From Zetaproteobacteria bacterium (GTDB lineage Bacteria > Pseudomonadota > Zetaproteobacteria > Mariprofundales > Mariprofundaceae): a stretch of DNA of 5,277 nucleotides. A model generated the notes under the pieces. That model saw only the letters and a list, made by a program, of their open reading frames with translations. It did not search any database and was not told the DNA's origin. Both the position numbers and the translations under genes were made by a program. Where the stretch lies: assembly GCA_021545595.1 (NCBI GenBank), contig JAJRVG010000142.1:1-5277 (forward strand). The letters run 5' to 3'. The first letter of the stretch is position 1. Each line of letters starts with the position of its first letter. Shown here one piece after another: positions 1-4,811 of this stretch.

Positions 1-1
1 C

Positions 2-247
2 ATCCGGCAGACAGTTGAAACAGGCTTTGCCCACTACTACTCGCGCTCCAGAAAAAAACAGTGGAAGAAGGGTGAGTCCAGCGGGCATGTTCAGGAGATA
101 GAAGAGATGTTCCTCGACTGCGATGGCGATACCATCCTGCTAATAGTCAACCAGACCGGGCCTGCCTGCCACACCAGACGTGAGTCCTGCTTCTACAAGC
201 AGCGACAGGATGACAGGTGGGTTATCTTCGGCGAACCACAGGAGTGA
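2..247 (+). CDS. hisI: Phosphoribosyl-AMP cyclohydrolase HisI, C-terminal part (5' end outside window)
   Basis: HisI opens the adenine ring of phosphoribosyl-AMP, the third step of histidine biosynthesis, in the cytoplasm. Only the last 81 residues are present; the reading frame is open from base 2. The family signature is clear: a W-K-K-G-E-S-S-G-H segment, then the DCDGD motif (DxDxD metal-binding acids plus the first zinc-ligand cysteine), then QTGPACHTRRESCF with the other two conserved cysteines. The C-terminus follows about 20 residues after this motif, so this is a stand-alone HisI and not a fused HisIE as in E. coli. Its stop codon overlaps the ribosome binding site of hisE, 10 bp upstream of the hisE start, so the two genes are almost certainly cotranscribed. 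Identification is secure; full length and start cannot be seen. Confidence 0.95.
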   Translation: MRQTVETGFAHYYSRSRKKQWKKGESSGHVQEIEEMFLDCDGDTILLIVNQTGPACHTRRESCFYKQRQDDRWVIFGEPQE

Positions 248-257
248 GGAAGATCAA

Positions 258-575
258 ATGAGTAAAGATACACTGAAACAGCTGACTGAAGTGATTGAAT
301 CCCGCAAAGGTTCTGACCCCTCAGACTCCTATGTATCCTCCCTCTTCTCCAGAGGCGAAGACAAGATTCTTGAGAAGATAGGCGAAGAGGCCACCGAGAC
401 CATTCTTGCCAGCAAGTCCGGTGACAGGGAGAAGATTGTCTATGAAACTGCCGATCTCTGGTTCCACACCATGGTGATGCTGGCACATCACGGGTTGAGC
501 AGTGAAGATGTGCTGTCCGAGCTTGCACGCCGCTTCGGTGTCTCCGGCATTGATGAAAAAGCATCAAGGAAATAG
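258..575 (+). CDS. hisE: Phosphoribosyl-ATP pyrophosphatase HisE
   Basis: HisE hydrolyses phosphoribosyl-ATP to phosphoribosyl-AMP and pyrophosphate, the second step of histidine biosynthesis, supplying the substrate of the HisI encoded just upstream. The protein has 105 residues, normal for stand-alone HisE. It shows the all-alpha MazG-like/PRA-PH signature: SRGEDKILEKIGEEATE at residues 31-47, with metal-binding glutamates, followed by ETADLWFH at 63-70, which adds further acidic ligands. I chose the ATG at 258 because it follows a GAGGA sequence at 246-250 by 7 nt and gives the expected family N-terminus; the frame is open upstream to 180, but that part lies inside hisI. Spacing to hisI implies one operon. 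The C-terminus (GVSGIDEKASRK) is typical of proteobacterial HisE. Confidence 0.96.
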   Translation: MSKDTLKQLTEVIESRKGSDPSDSYVSSLFSRGEDKILEKIGEEATETILASKSGDREKIVYETADLWFHTMVMLAHHGLSSEDVLSELARRFGVSGIDEKASRK

Positions 576-621
576 CCTCCCGGGTACGCATCCTGTCTGT
601 TATTGATTCAACAGGGGTTTT

Positions 622-1275
622 ATGTCTTCGTTACGTATTCGTTATCAAACCATAGAGTTTGGCCATACAGACATTCATCTGCGAACTCTGCGGGACAATC
701 AGGAGTTTTCTGACGATGACGGTATTGCCGAAGCGTTAGGGATTTCATCGGCCACATGGCCCCTGTTTGGAATCATCTGGCCTGCAGGAGAAATTCTTGC
801 CCATCTCATGTCCGATTATGAGATTGAGGGAAAGCGGATACTGGAAGTGGGCTGTGGCATTGCACTGGCAAGCCTCCTGTTGAATCACCGTCATGCAGAT
901 ATTACCGCCACAGATTACCACCCTGAAGCTGGAAATTTTCTTCGGGCAAACTGTAAACTCAATCATGACGAGACCATCCCATTCATTCGCACTGGCTGGG
1001 GTGATAAAGATAGCGGTCTGGGTGAATTCGATCTCATTATCGGCAGTGATCTGCTATATGAGAGAGGCCATGCCGAACTGCTCTCGGATTTTATCAATCA
1101 TCATGCAAAACCACATTGCGAAGTAATCATTCTTGATCCGGGGCGTTCCCAACACACACATTTCAGCAAAAAAATGGTGAATCTGGGTTACTCACATAGC
1201 CAGCGCAGGCCCGAGAATATCGACTATCTGGCAAAACCGTTTCCACGCGGACAGATTCTTCACTACCAGCGTTAG
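622..1275 (+). CDS. Class I SAM-dependent methyltransferase, family-16 (METTL21/nicotinamide N-methyltransferase-like)
   Basis: A 217-residue predicted cytoplasmic methyltransferase. Visible motifs: an N-terminal PLFGIIWPAGEILAHLM stretch (residues 47-63), similar to the WPs.xLa lead-in of Methyltransf_16 proteins; motif I RILEVGCGIALASLLL (72-87), the SAM-binding glycine loop; the acidic end of strand 2 in ITATDYHP (94-101); and FDLIIGSDLLYE (136-147), matching the post-strand-4 DxxY motif of this family. Known eukaryotic relatives methylate lysines on proteins such as chaperones and elongation factors; the bacterial substrates are mostly unknown and none can be inferred here. The ATG at 622 follows AGGGG (613-617) by only 4 nt. 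The gene lies 46 bp after hisE on the same strand, so read-through from the his operon is plausible. Family assignment is firm; substrate is unknown. Confidence 0.85.
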   Translation: MSSLRIRYQTIEFGHTDIHLRTLRDNQEFSDDDGIAEALGISSATWPLFGIIWPAGEILAHLMSDYEIEGKRILEVGCGIALASLLLNHRHADITATDYHPEAGNFLRANCKLNHDETIPFIRTGWGDKDSGLGEFDLIIGSDLLYERGHAELLSDFINHHAKPHCEVIILDPGRSQHTHFSKKMVNLGYSHSQRRPENIDYLAKPFPRGQILHYQR

Positions 1276-1278
1276 CTT

Positions 1279-1374
1279 ATGATTTCTCTCACCGATGACA
1301 CAATTGACTTCACCATGCGCAGGCTCAAGCATCCGCTCCGAAACCAACCGGATGGCCTTTTGAGCAGGCCATAG
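1279..1374 (+). CDS. Possible 31-residue small ORF (doubtful)
   Basis: An ATG three bases after the methyltransferase stop opens a 31-codon frame that ends in TAG at 1372-1374, exactly where the presumed phnA ribosome binding site begins. The product would begin MISLTDDTIDFTMRRL and is rich in Arg and Pro towards its end; it has no signal peptide, membrane segment or motif that I recognise. There is no convincing Shine-Dalgarno sequence in front of it, so if translated it would rely on coupling to the upstream gene. It could equally be chance or the remnant of a lost gene. It is listed because it fills nearly all of the intergenic gap and its stop sits within the hairpin at 1352-1372. Confidence 0.2.
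   Translation: MISLTDDTIDFTMRRLKHPLRNQPDGLLSRP
1352..1372 (+). promoter_or_regulatory. Small hairpin directly upstream of the phnA ribosome binding site
   Basis: ATGGCCT (1352-1358) and AGGCCAT (1366-1372) form a perfect 7-bp inverted repeat with a 7-nt loop. It is followed immediately by GAGGAAA at 1374-1380, the only purine-rich site before the phnA start at 1391. It has no T-run, so it is not a classic terminator. It could influence access of ribosomes to phnA; this is inference from position only. Confidence 0.3.
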
Positions 1375-1390
1375 AGGAAACAGTCAAGTC

Positions 1391-1963
1391 ATGAACAGAG
1401 AAGAAGAACTGGAAACACGTAGCGAATCCAAATGCGAACTGTGTAGTTCAACTGATCATTTGAGTGTCTATGAGGTTCCACCCTCTTCTGATGGCACCGC
1501 AGACCAGTGTCTGCTGCTTTGTGAAACCTGCCGTGAACAGATTGGGAATCCTGAGAAGGTAGATGCCAACCACTGGCGCTGCCTGAACGACTCGATGTGG
1601 AGTCAGGTGCCAGCCGTACAGGTGATGGCGTGGCGTATACTCAACCGCATAAGAGCCGAGGGCTGGCCTCAGGATCTGCTCGACATGCTCTACCTGGATG
1701 ATGAAGTCCGTGCATGGGCGGAATCCGGCATGGAAAGTGAAGAGGCAGTCAGGCATCTGGATATCAACGGTGCCCTGCTGGAAGCGGGCGACAGTGTCAC
1801 GCTGATCAAAGATCTGGATGTGAAAGGCAGCAGTATTACAGCCAAGCGTGGCACAGCTGTGCGCGGCATTCGCCTGGTCGCTGATAACCCTGAACAGATT
1901 GAGGGTCGCATTGAAGGCCAGCAGATTGTCATCCTGACAAAGTTTGTGAAAAAGGCGAACTGA
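1391..1963 (+). CDS. phnA: Long-form PhnA/YjdM family protein with N-terminal zinc-ribbon-like domain
   Basis: A 190-residue cytoplasmic protein in two parts. The N-terminal part has paired cysteines (CELC at 15-18 and CETC at 44-47), which suggests a zinc-binding knuckle. The C-terminal part (about 122-190) is the PhnA/YjdM domain: DINGALLEAGDSVTLIKDLD, then KGSS, KRGTAVRGIRLV, and IVILTKFVKKAN at the end, closely resembling the short E. coli protein (about 111 residues). Despite the name, the family is not the phosphonoacetate hydrolase PhnA of Pseudomonas and has no proven role in phosphonate breakdown; no other phn gene is visible here. The start at 1391 gives the expected N-terminus, but the best Shine-Dalgarno (GAGG, 1374-1377) lies 13 nt away, longer than usual. 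The neighbouring methyltransferase and OmpA-like genes give no functional hint. Confidence 0.88.
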   Translation: MNREEELETRSESKCELCSSTDHLSVYEVPPSSDGTADQCLLLCETCREQIGNPEKVDANHWRCLNDSMWSQVPAVQVMAWRILNRIRAEGWPQDLLDMLYLDDEVRAWAESGMESEEAVRHLDINGALLEAGDSVTLIKDLDVKGSSITAKRGTAVRGIRLVADNPEQIEGRIEGQQIVILTKFVKKAN

Positions 1964-2014
1964 TCAGGTCAGGAACATATCTACGTTCAACCCTCTTAAA
2001 TCCGGTTGATCAGT
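1959..2014. repeat. Inverted repeat spanning the convergent phnA / OmpA-like gene ends
   Basis: Both convergent genes end with the same octamer ACTGATCA, which contains the TGA stop: + strand 1959-1966 for phnA, and its reverse complement TGATCAGT at 2007-2014 for the gene on the other strand. A second short dyad, TCAACC (1987-1992) and GGTTGA (2004-2009), lies inside. Together they could act as a weak bidirectional terminator, but neither has a proper T-run, and the 46-bp gap holds nothing else that I recognise. Confidence 0.3.
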
Positions 2015-2621
2015 AAGCAGGCTGTTCCAGAAAGATTTCAATCCGGCGGTTCTTTGCCCGCCCCTCGGTTGTGCGGTTATCAGCAACCGGTTCAGCATGG
2101 GAGCGCCCAACCACAGAAATCCGTTTATCATTAATGTTTTCGCCCCAGATGAACACGCGTGCCACAGCAGCAGCACGGGCCGCGGACAACTCCCAGTTGT
2201 CGGTGAAACGCTGTTTCAACTCAGATCGGGTGATCGGCAACAGGTCGGTATGGCCAACAATACGAATGGATGTATCAGGCGCCTGCCTCAAACTGGCAGC
2301 CACCTTGCTGAGCATATTTCTGCCAGATTGATCAATGATAATAGAAGCCGATGGGAACAGCACATCCTGAGGCATGGTAACTTTCACTTCACGCTCGGAG
2401 AGTTGCTCAAGCTGGATACGCTGAGCATCAATTTCAGATTTAAGGTTTTGCTGCATGGAATCGTAAGCCGCCTGCAATTCGACCAGCTGCCGCTCCAGAA
2501 CCTCTTTCTGTTCAGCCTTGCGCTGCATGGCCTCATATTCAGCAGGTGACATCGTTTTACATGATGTAAAGGCAACACCCATCATCAGGCAAAGAGCCAA
2601 AAAGATAAAACTTCGTTTCAC
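2010..2621 (-). CDS. OmpA-family peptidoglycan-binding lipoprotein
   Basis: A 203-residue envelope protein. Residues 1-20 form a lipoprotein signal peptide (VKRSFIFLALCLMMGVAFTS) with the lipidated Cys at 21; the -3 residue is Phe, so the lipobox is slightly unusual. Residues about 25-80 are rich in Glu, Gln and Leu and probably form a coiled coil. Residues about 85-200 are an OmpA/MotB-type domain: DVLFPSAS, IVGHTD (Asp125), NWELSAARA (Arg149) and NRRIEI. The Asp and Arg are the pair that binds diaminopimelate in peptidoglycan in known OmpA domains. It probably ties the outer membrane to the cell wall. The start is GTG at 2621, chosen because GGGAGG at 2634-2629 lies 7 nt upstream and the signal peptide begins there; an upstream ATG at 2750 would bury the signal. 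It is transcribed alone, against phnA and away from the HIT gene. No closer subfamily (Pal, MotB) fits well. Confidence 0.88.
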   Translation of the reverse strand: MKRSFIFLALCLMMGVAFTSCKTMSPAEYEAMQRKAEQKEVLERQLVELQAAYDSMQQNLKSEIDAQRIQLEQLSEREVKVTMPQDVLFPSASIIIDQSGRNMLSKVAASLRQAPDTSIRIVGHTDLLPITRSELKQRFTDNWELSAARAAAVARVFIWGENINDKRISVVGRSHAEPVADNRTTEGRAKNRRIEIFLEQPAY

Positions 2622-2739
2622 AGAGTAGCCTCCCGTATCCTGACATCTCCCTGTTGTGAAAGCAGTGCAGCTCCAATCAAAAGCACCCACTTTAAGGGTG
2701 AGCTTAGATACAGGGGGCTGAAAACGCAAGCGGCATGCA

Positions 2740-2768
2740 TGCAAAGCCATGCCTGTTTTCGGTATACT
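2740..2768 (+). promoter_or_regulatory. Candidate sigma-70 promoter, distal, for the HIT-dciA unit
   Basis: TATACT at 2763-2768 is a good -10 hexamer (5 of 6 to consensus). With a 17-nt spacer the -35 would be TGCAAA at 2740-2745, which is poor (3 of 6). Transcription would start near 2775 and give a leader of about 150 nt that includes the palindrome at 2817-2835. Confidence 0.25.
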
Positions 2769-2816
2769 TAAATTTGTCTGAAATCACATGCCCATCAGGC
2801 TGCAACTGTGCACTTC

Positions 2817-2835
2817 GGAGTAGATATATCTCTCC
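2817..2835. promoter_or_regulatory. Near-perfect palindrome, possible operator
   Basis: GGAG at 2817-2820, one extra T, then the 10-bp palindrome AGATATATCT (2822-2831) and CTCC (2832-2835). Without the extra T it would be an 18-bp perfect palindrome. It sits in the divergent region, just upstream of the proximal promoter candidate at 2853-2880, a position suited to a dimeric regulator. No specific regulator can be named. Confidence 0.3.
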
Positions 2836-2852
2836 TTTGGGTTGAAGCATCT

Positions 2853-2880
2853 TTGATTATCACCTCTCCCTTGCTACATT
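2853..2880 (+). promoter_or_regulatory. Candidate sigma-70 promoter, proximal, for the HIT-dciA unit
   Basis: TTGATT (2853-2858) and TACATT (2875-2880) are separated by 16 nt; each matches the consensus hexamer at 4 of 6 positions. Transcription would start near 2887, leaving a 39-nt leader that keeps the GAGGAG ribosome binding site at 2913-2918 intact. Confidence 0.3.
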
Positions 2881-2925
2881 TCACACCCTGCCTAGACTTT
2901 TCATACTTGAGCGAGGAGTACCGCC

Positions 2926-3261
2926 ATGACTGATTGTCTGTTTTGTAAGATTGCCGCAGGTGAAATCCCCTGCAACAAGGTCTATGAAGATGAGGATTTC
3001 CTCGCTTTTAATGACATCAATCCGAAAGCACCGGTACATGTGCTGGTGATCCCCAAGCACCACCTTGCATCGCTCAATGATGCCGATGAGCAGGATGTTG
3101 GCCTGCTGGGGCTGCTGATGGATGCCACCCGGAAAGTGGCCAGAGAGCTGGGTGTGGATAATCCAGGCTACCGCGTTATCCTCAATGTTGGCAAAGGTGG
3201 TGGTCAGGAAGTGTTTCATATCCATGTTCATATTCTGGGTGGAAAAATACTTCCATTTTGA
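2926..3261 (+). CDS. hinT: HIT-family (HinT-like) nucleoside phosphoramidate / nucleotide hydrolase
   Basis: A complete 111-residue cytoplasmic HIT protein. The N-terminal CLFC (Cys4, Cys7) together with KHH at 44-46 resembles the zinc site of many bacterial HIT proteins. The core is INPKAPVHVLVIPKHH (31-46), then NVGKGGGQEVFHIHVHILGG (87-106), which contains the histidine triad His98-x-His100-x-His102; by analogy with human Hint1 the middle His100 is the nucleophile. Known HinT enzymes hydrolyse purine nucleoside phosphoramidates and acyl-adenylates. The C-terminus, KILPF, is shorter than the GWPPG-type tail of many relatives. The start is well supported by GAGGAG at 2913-2918, 7 nt upstream of ATG. 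In many proteobacteria a HIT gene lies next to hisE; here it is about 2.3 kb away behind a divergent gene. Its stop overlaps the start of the following DciA-like gene. Confidence 0.95.
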   Translation: MTDCLFCKIAAGEIPCNKVYEDEDFLAFNDINPKAPVHVLVIPKHHLASLNDADEQDVGLLGLLMDATRKVARELGVDNPGYRVILNVGKGGGQEVFHIHVHILGGKILPF

Positions 3262-3743
3262 ATAAGCGTCATAAGCGACCACGCTCCAGACTGACTCCCG
3301 CCTACAACAATATGGCTGAAATCCTCGGCCATGATCGTTTTAGTGAGCTGGTGGCCATCTCACAACTGCGCCGTGTCTGGGCCGATATTGTTGGGGTGAT
3401 GATGGCAGCACGTACCGAACCGATAAGTATTGAGAAGGATGGTGATGTGAACTGCCTGTTCATTGCCGTAGATCATCCGATCATGTCGCAGCAGATTCGT
3501 TTTTTGAGAGATGACATTCGTAAAGCCTGTTTCAAGCGCTGCCAGATCAAGTCACTGGTCAAGGTTCGCACCCGTGTTCAGTCCGGTGCGGGGATCAAGT
3601 CAAAAAAGAGCCATGTTATTAAAAATGAAATATCATTGTCAGATAAAAAGCGCGTTGCATTGGAACTTGAAACTGTCAAGGATCGCACCCTGAAACGGGC
3701 TATATTCGATGCACGGGTTGCCCAACTTAAGTACGCCGATTAA
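3258..3743 (+). CDS. dciA: DUF721 / DciA-like protein, putative replicative helicase operator
   Basis: DciA proteins are the ancestral bacterial loaders of the replicative helicase DnaB, found where DnaC or DnaI is absent. The 161-residue product has a basic N-terminus (NKRHKRPRSR) and a DUF721 domain at about 28-105. Landmarks are LRRVWADIVG (37-46), the EPISIEKDG turn (54-62), a LFIAVDHPIMSQQIRFL strand and helix (67-83), and IKSLVKVRTRV (97-107). The last 50 residues are charged and probably helical or disordered. The frame opens with TTG at 3258, which overlaps the HIT stop as TTGA and suggests translational coupling; there is no good Shine-Dalgarno at the usual distance (GGTGGA ends 14 nt upstream). 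The first internal ATG (3312, codon 19) would remove the basic tail and also lacks a ribosome binding site, so TTG is preferred with moderate confidence. Function is by family, not proven here. Confidence 0.8.
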   Translation: MNKRHKRPRSRLTPAYNNMAEILGHDRFSELVAISQLRRVWADIVGVMMAARTEPISIEKDGDVNCLFIAVDHPIMSQQIRFLRDDIRKACFKRCQIKSLVKVRTRVQSGAGIKSKKSHVIKNEISLSDKKRVALELETVKDRTLKRAIFDARVAQLKYAD

Positions 3744-3777
3744 GTGCTTCCATGCACTTAGTCTTTTACGCAAAGAC
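3741..3777 (+). terminator. Tandem hairpins at the end of dciA, possible terminator
   Basis: TAAGTGC (3741-3747) and GCACTTA (3754-3760) form a perfect 7-bp stem with a 6-nt loop; the dciA stop TAA is the first three bases of the stem. It is followed immediately by GTCTTTT and a second 6-bp hairpin, GTCTTT (3761-3766) with AAAGAC (3772-3777). The T-run after the first stem is short, so termination may be weak. Confidence 0.4.
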
Positions 3778-3805
3778 AAAAGCGTGATTCTGTTTTTGAT
3801 TTTGA

Positions 3806-3823
3806 CGACTCGTCCATGAGTCG
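3806..3823 (+). repeat. Perfect inverted repeat in the dciA-Tim44 gap
   Basis: CGACTC (3806-3811) and GAGTCG (3818-3823) form a 6-bp stem with a 6-nt GTCCAT loop. No T-run follows. It may be part of a structured leader of the Tim44-like gene. Confidence 0.3.
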
Positions 3824-3840
3824 CACGGGTGCTCCATATT

Positions 3841-3863
3841 GGGCATTCTAAAACTTAGAGCCC
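3841..3863 (+). promoter_or_regulatory. Hairpin in front of the Tim44-like gene's ribosome binding site
   Basis: GGGC (3841-3844) pairs with GCCC (3860-3863) and TCTAA (3847-3851) with TTAGA (3855-3859). Together they form a 9-bp stem broken only by a 2-nt bulge (AT) on the left side, with an AAC loop. The ribosome binding site GGAG follows at 3868-3871 and the start codon at 3877. It could modulate translation or stabilise the mRNA 5' end; there is no direct evidence for either. Confidence 0.35.
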
Positions 3864-3876
3864 TTACGGAGACTTC

Positions 3877-4707
3877 ATGAAAAATATGTTCATCCTGTCC
3901 ATTCTGGCTATTTTCACCCTGGCAGCCGTTGGCGTTGAAAATGCCGATGCACGCCGGTTTGGTGGCGGCTCAAGCTTTGGTAAATCACGGATGTTCAAAC
4001 AGCCAGCGCAGCCCGGAACAACTCAGAAAGTAACCACGAACCGTCAAAAAGGTTCAGCGCGCACCGGTATGATGGGCATGATCGGCGGACTGGCACTCGG
4101 CGGACTGCTTGGCGCAATCTTCTTCGGCGGTGCATTTGAAGGTATCAACTTCTTTGACATCCTGATCTTCGGTGTGCTCCTCTATATTCTGTTCAGGTTC
4201 CTCGGACGCAAAGCAGGAAGTAACAATGCAATGGCATATACCGGGAACCGTCAGGAGCAGCAAAACTTTAGTCTCTTTGCTGGTAGCAGTAGCAGTGAAG
4301 AGAGCCCTGTTCAGGGCCATGCCGTGACACCGGATATTGACACCAAATTCTTTCTCAGTGCTGCCAGGGATATTTTCGTTCGCATGCAGGCCGCATGGGA
4401 CAAAAAGAATATGGACGAAATTCGTGGCTTCTGCCTGCCTGAAGTAGCCAACCGTATTGAATTGGAGATGAGCAGGCTGGGCGACAAAACCACCGAGACA
4501 GAAGTTGCTACGCTCAATGCTGAAATTACAGACGCATGGGTTGAATCAAACCTTGAGTGGGTTGCCGTTCACTTCACCGCCATGATTCAGGAGAAGGAGA
4601 CAGGCAGCGAAACCACAACAGATGAGGTGCAGGAGCACTGGATTTTCCAGCATGATCCTTCAAGTGAAGACCCGACCTGGTATCTGGCTGGTATTCAGCA
4701 GAACTAG
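3877..4707 (+). CDS. Bacterial Tim44-like domain membrane protein
   Basis: A 276-residue protein with the layout of bacterial Tim44-like proteins. Residues 1-25 are a signal peptide, probably cut after ADA, followed by the basic, Gly-rich RRFGGGSSFGKSR segment (26-38) typical of this family. Two hydrophobic stretches, about 64-85 (Gly-rich) and 92-110, look like membrane segments. A flexible Ser/Gln-rich linker (about 113-150) leads to the Tim44-like domain, about 155-276, with FLSAARDIFVRMQAAWDKKN, the EVANRIELEMSRLG segment, VHFTAMI, and a terminal W-I-F-Q-H-D ... W-Y-L-A-G-I-Q motif. Mitochondrial Tim44 tethers the import motor to the translocon; the bacterial role is not established, so the often-used name translocase subunit should not be taken literally. 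GGAG at 3868-3871, 5 nt upstream, supports the start. It appears to be transcribed separately from dciA. Confidence 0.88.
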   Translation: MKNMFILSILAIFTLAAVGVENADARRFGGGSSFGKSRMFKQPAQPGTTQKVTTNRQKGSARTGMMGMIGGLALGGLLGAIFFGGAFEGINFFDILIFGVLLYILFRFLGRKAGSNNAMAYTGNRQEQQNFSLFAGSSSSEESPVQGHAVTPDIDTKFFLSAARDIFVRMQAAWDKKNMDEIRGFCLPEVANRIELEMSRLGDKTTETEVATLNAEITDAWVESNLEWVAVHFTAMIQEKETGSETTTDEVQEHWIFQHDPSSEDPTWYLAGIQQN

Positions 4708-4737
4708 GAACCAGTTTTACCAACTTTAAATGAGCAC

Positions 4738-4797
4738 CCTTAACCAATCTCCCAGGTTGACCGCGCTGTGCGCGGCAGCTTAGCTCTATCGTTAGTT
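4738..4797 (+). other. attC-like recombination site candidate (integron cassette junction)
   Basis: The layout is that of a short integron attC. A left core CCTTAAC (4738-4744) comes first, then a 9-nt unpaired spacer, then a stem of AGGTTG and CCGCGC with a single bulged A (4760) between them. A TGT loop follows, then the matching arms GCGCGG and CAGCTT (4770-4781), a second 9-nt unpaired spacer, and a right core GTTAGTT (4791-4797). The stem has 12 pairs including two G-T; the outer TTAAC/GTTAG pair over 5 bp with one G-T. The right half GCTTAGCTCTATCGTTAG (4778-4795) matches the end of the aadA-type attC, recalled from memory, at 15 of 18 positions. Deviations: the first base of the left core is C, and the sixth base of the right core is T where a purine is expected. 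No integrase gene or second site is visible. A simple hairpin remains possible. Confidence 0.4.
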
Positions 4798-4811
4798 GCC
4801 TGGAGGGATGA

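Larger units (their letters stand above)
2622..2925. other. 304-bp divergent intergenic region with small dyads
   Basis: This stretch separates the minus-strand lipoprotein gene from the plus-strand HIT gene and should hold promoters for both. I see no gene in it. It contains a CACCC/GGGTG hairpin (2684-2688 with 2696-2700) in the lipoprotein leader, a GGCATG/CATGCC dyad (2732-2737 with 2748-2753), two plus-strand promoter-like pairs and a palindrome at 2817-2835, the last three listed separately. I could not find a convincing sigma-70 promoter on the minus strand. Confidence 0.6.

Noticed and set aside
1..247. HisI active-site variation (CHTRR in place of the common CHTGR)
   Set aside because: The metal and zinc-ligand residues are all present; the Gly position varies within the family, so I do not treat it as a defect.
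180..257. Upstream extension of the hisE frame
   Set aside because: It overlaps the HisI active-site coding region, lacks the HisE family N-terminus, and the ATG at 258 has a good Shine-Dalgarno.
2097..2549. 150-codon open frame on the + strand opposite the OmpA-like gene
   Set aside because: It is antisense to a well-supported OmpA domain, shows no recognisable motif, and has no ribosome binding site of note.
2622..2750. Longer OmpA-like protein starting at ATG 2750 (minus strand)
   Set aside because: It would place 43 non-signal residues before a clear lipoprotein signal peptide; the GTG at 2621 has GGGAGG 7 nt upstream.
2721..2760. AAAAC...GTTTT with GGCATG/CATGCC as a terminator or transposon end
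   Set aside because: The stem is interrupted by unequal spacers, lies outside any transcript end, and no repeat partner or transposase is nearby; probably chance symmetry around a GCATGC palindrome.
2880..2907. TTCACA / CATACT promoter-like pair before the HIT gene
   Set aside because: Hexamers and 16-nt spacing are fair, but transcription would start near 2914, inside the ribosome binding site at 2913-2918.
3744..3876. Riboswitch (guanidine-type) upstream of the Tim44-like gene
   Set aside because: Small loops such as TACGC and an ACGG string recall ACGR loops, but the paired-hairpin layout and conserved closing pairs are missing, and the gene is not a plausible target.
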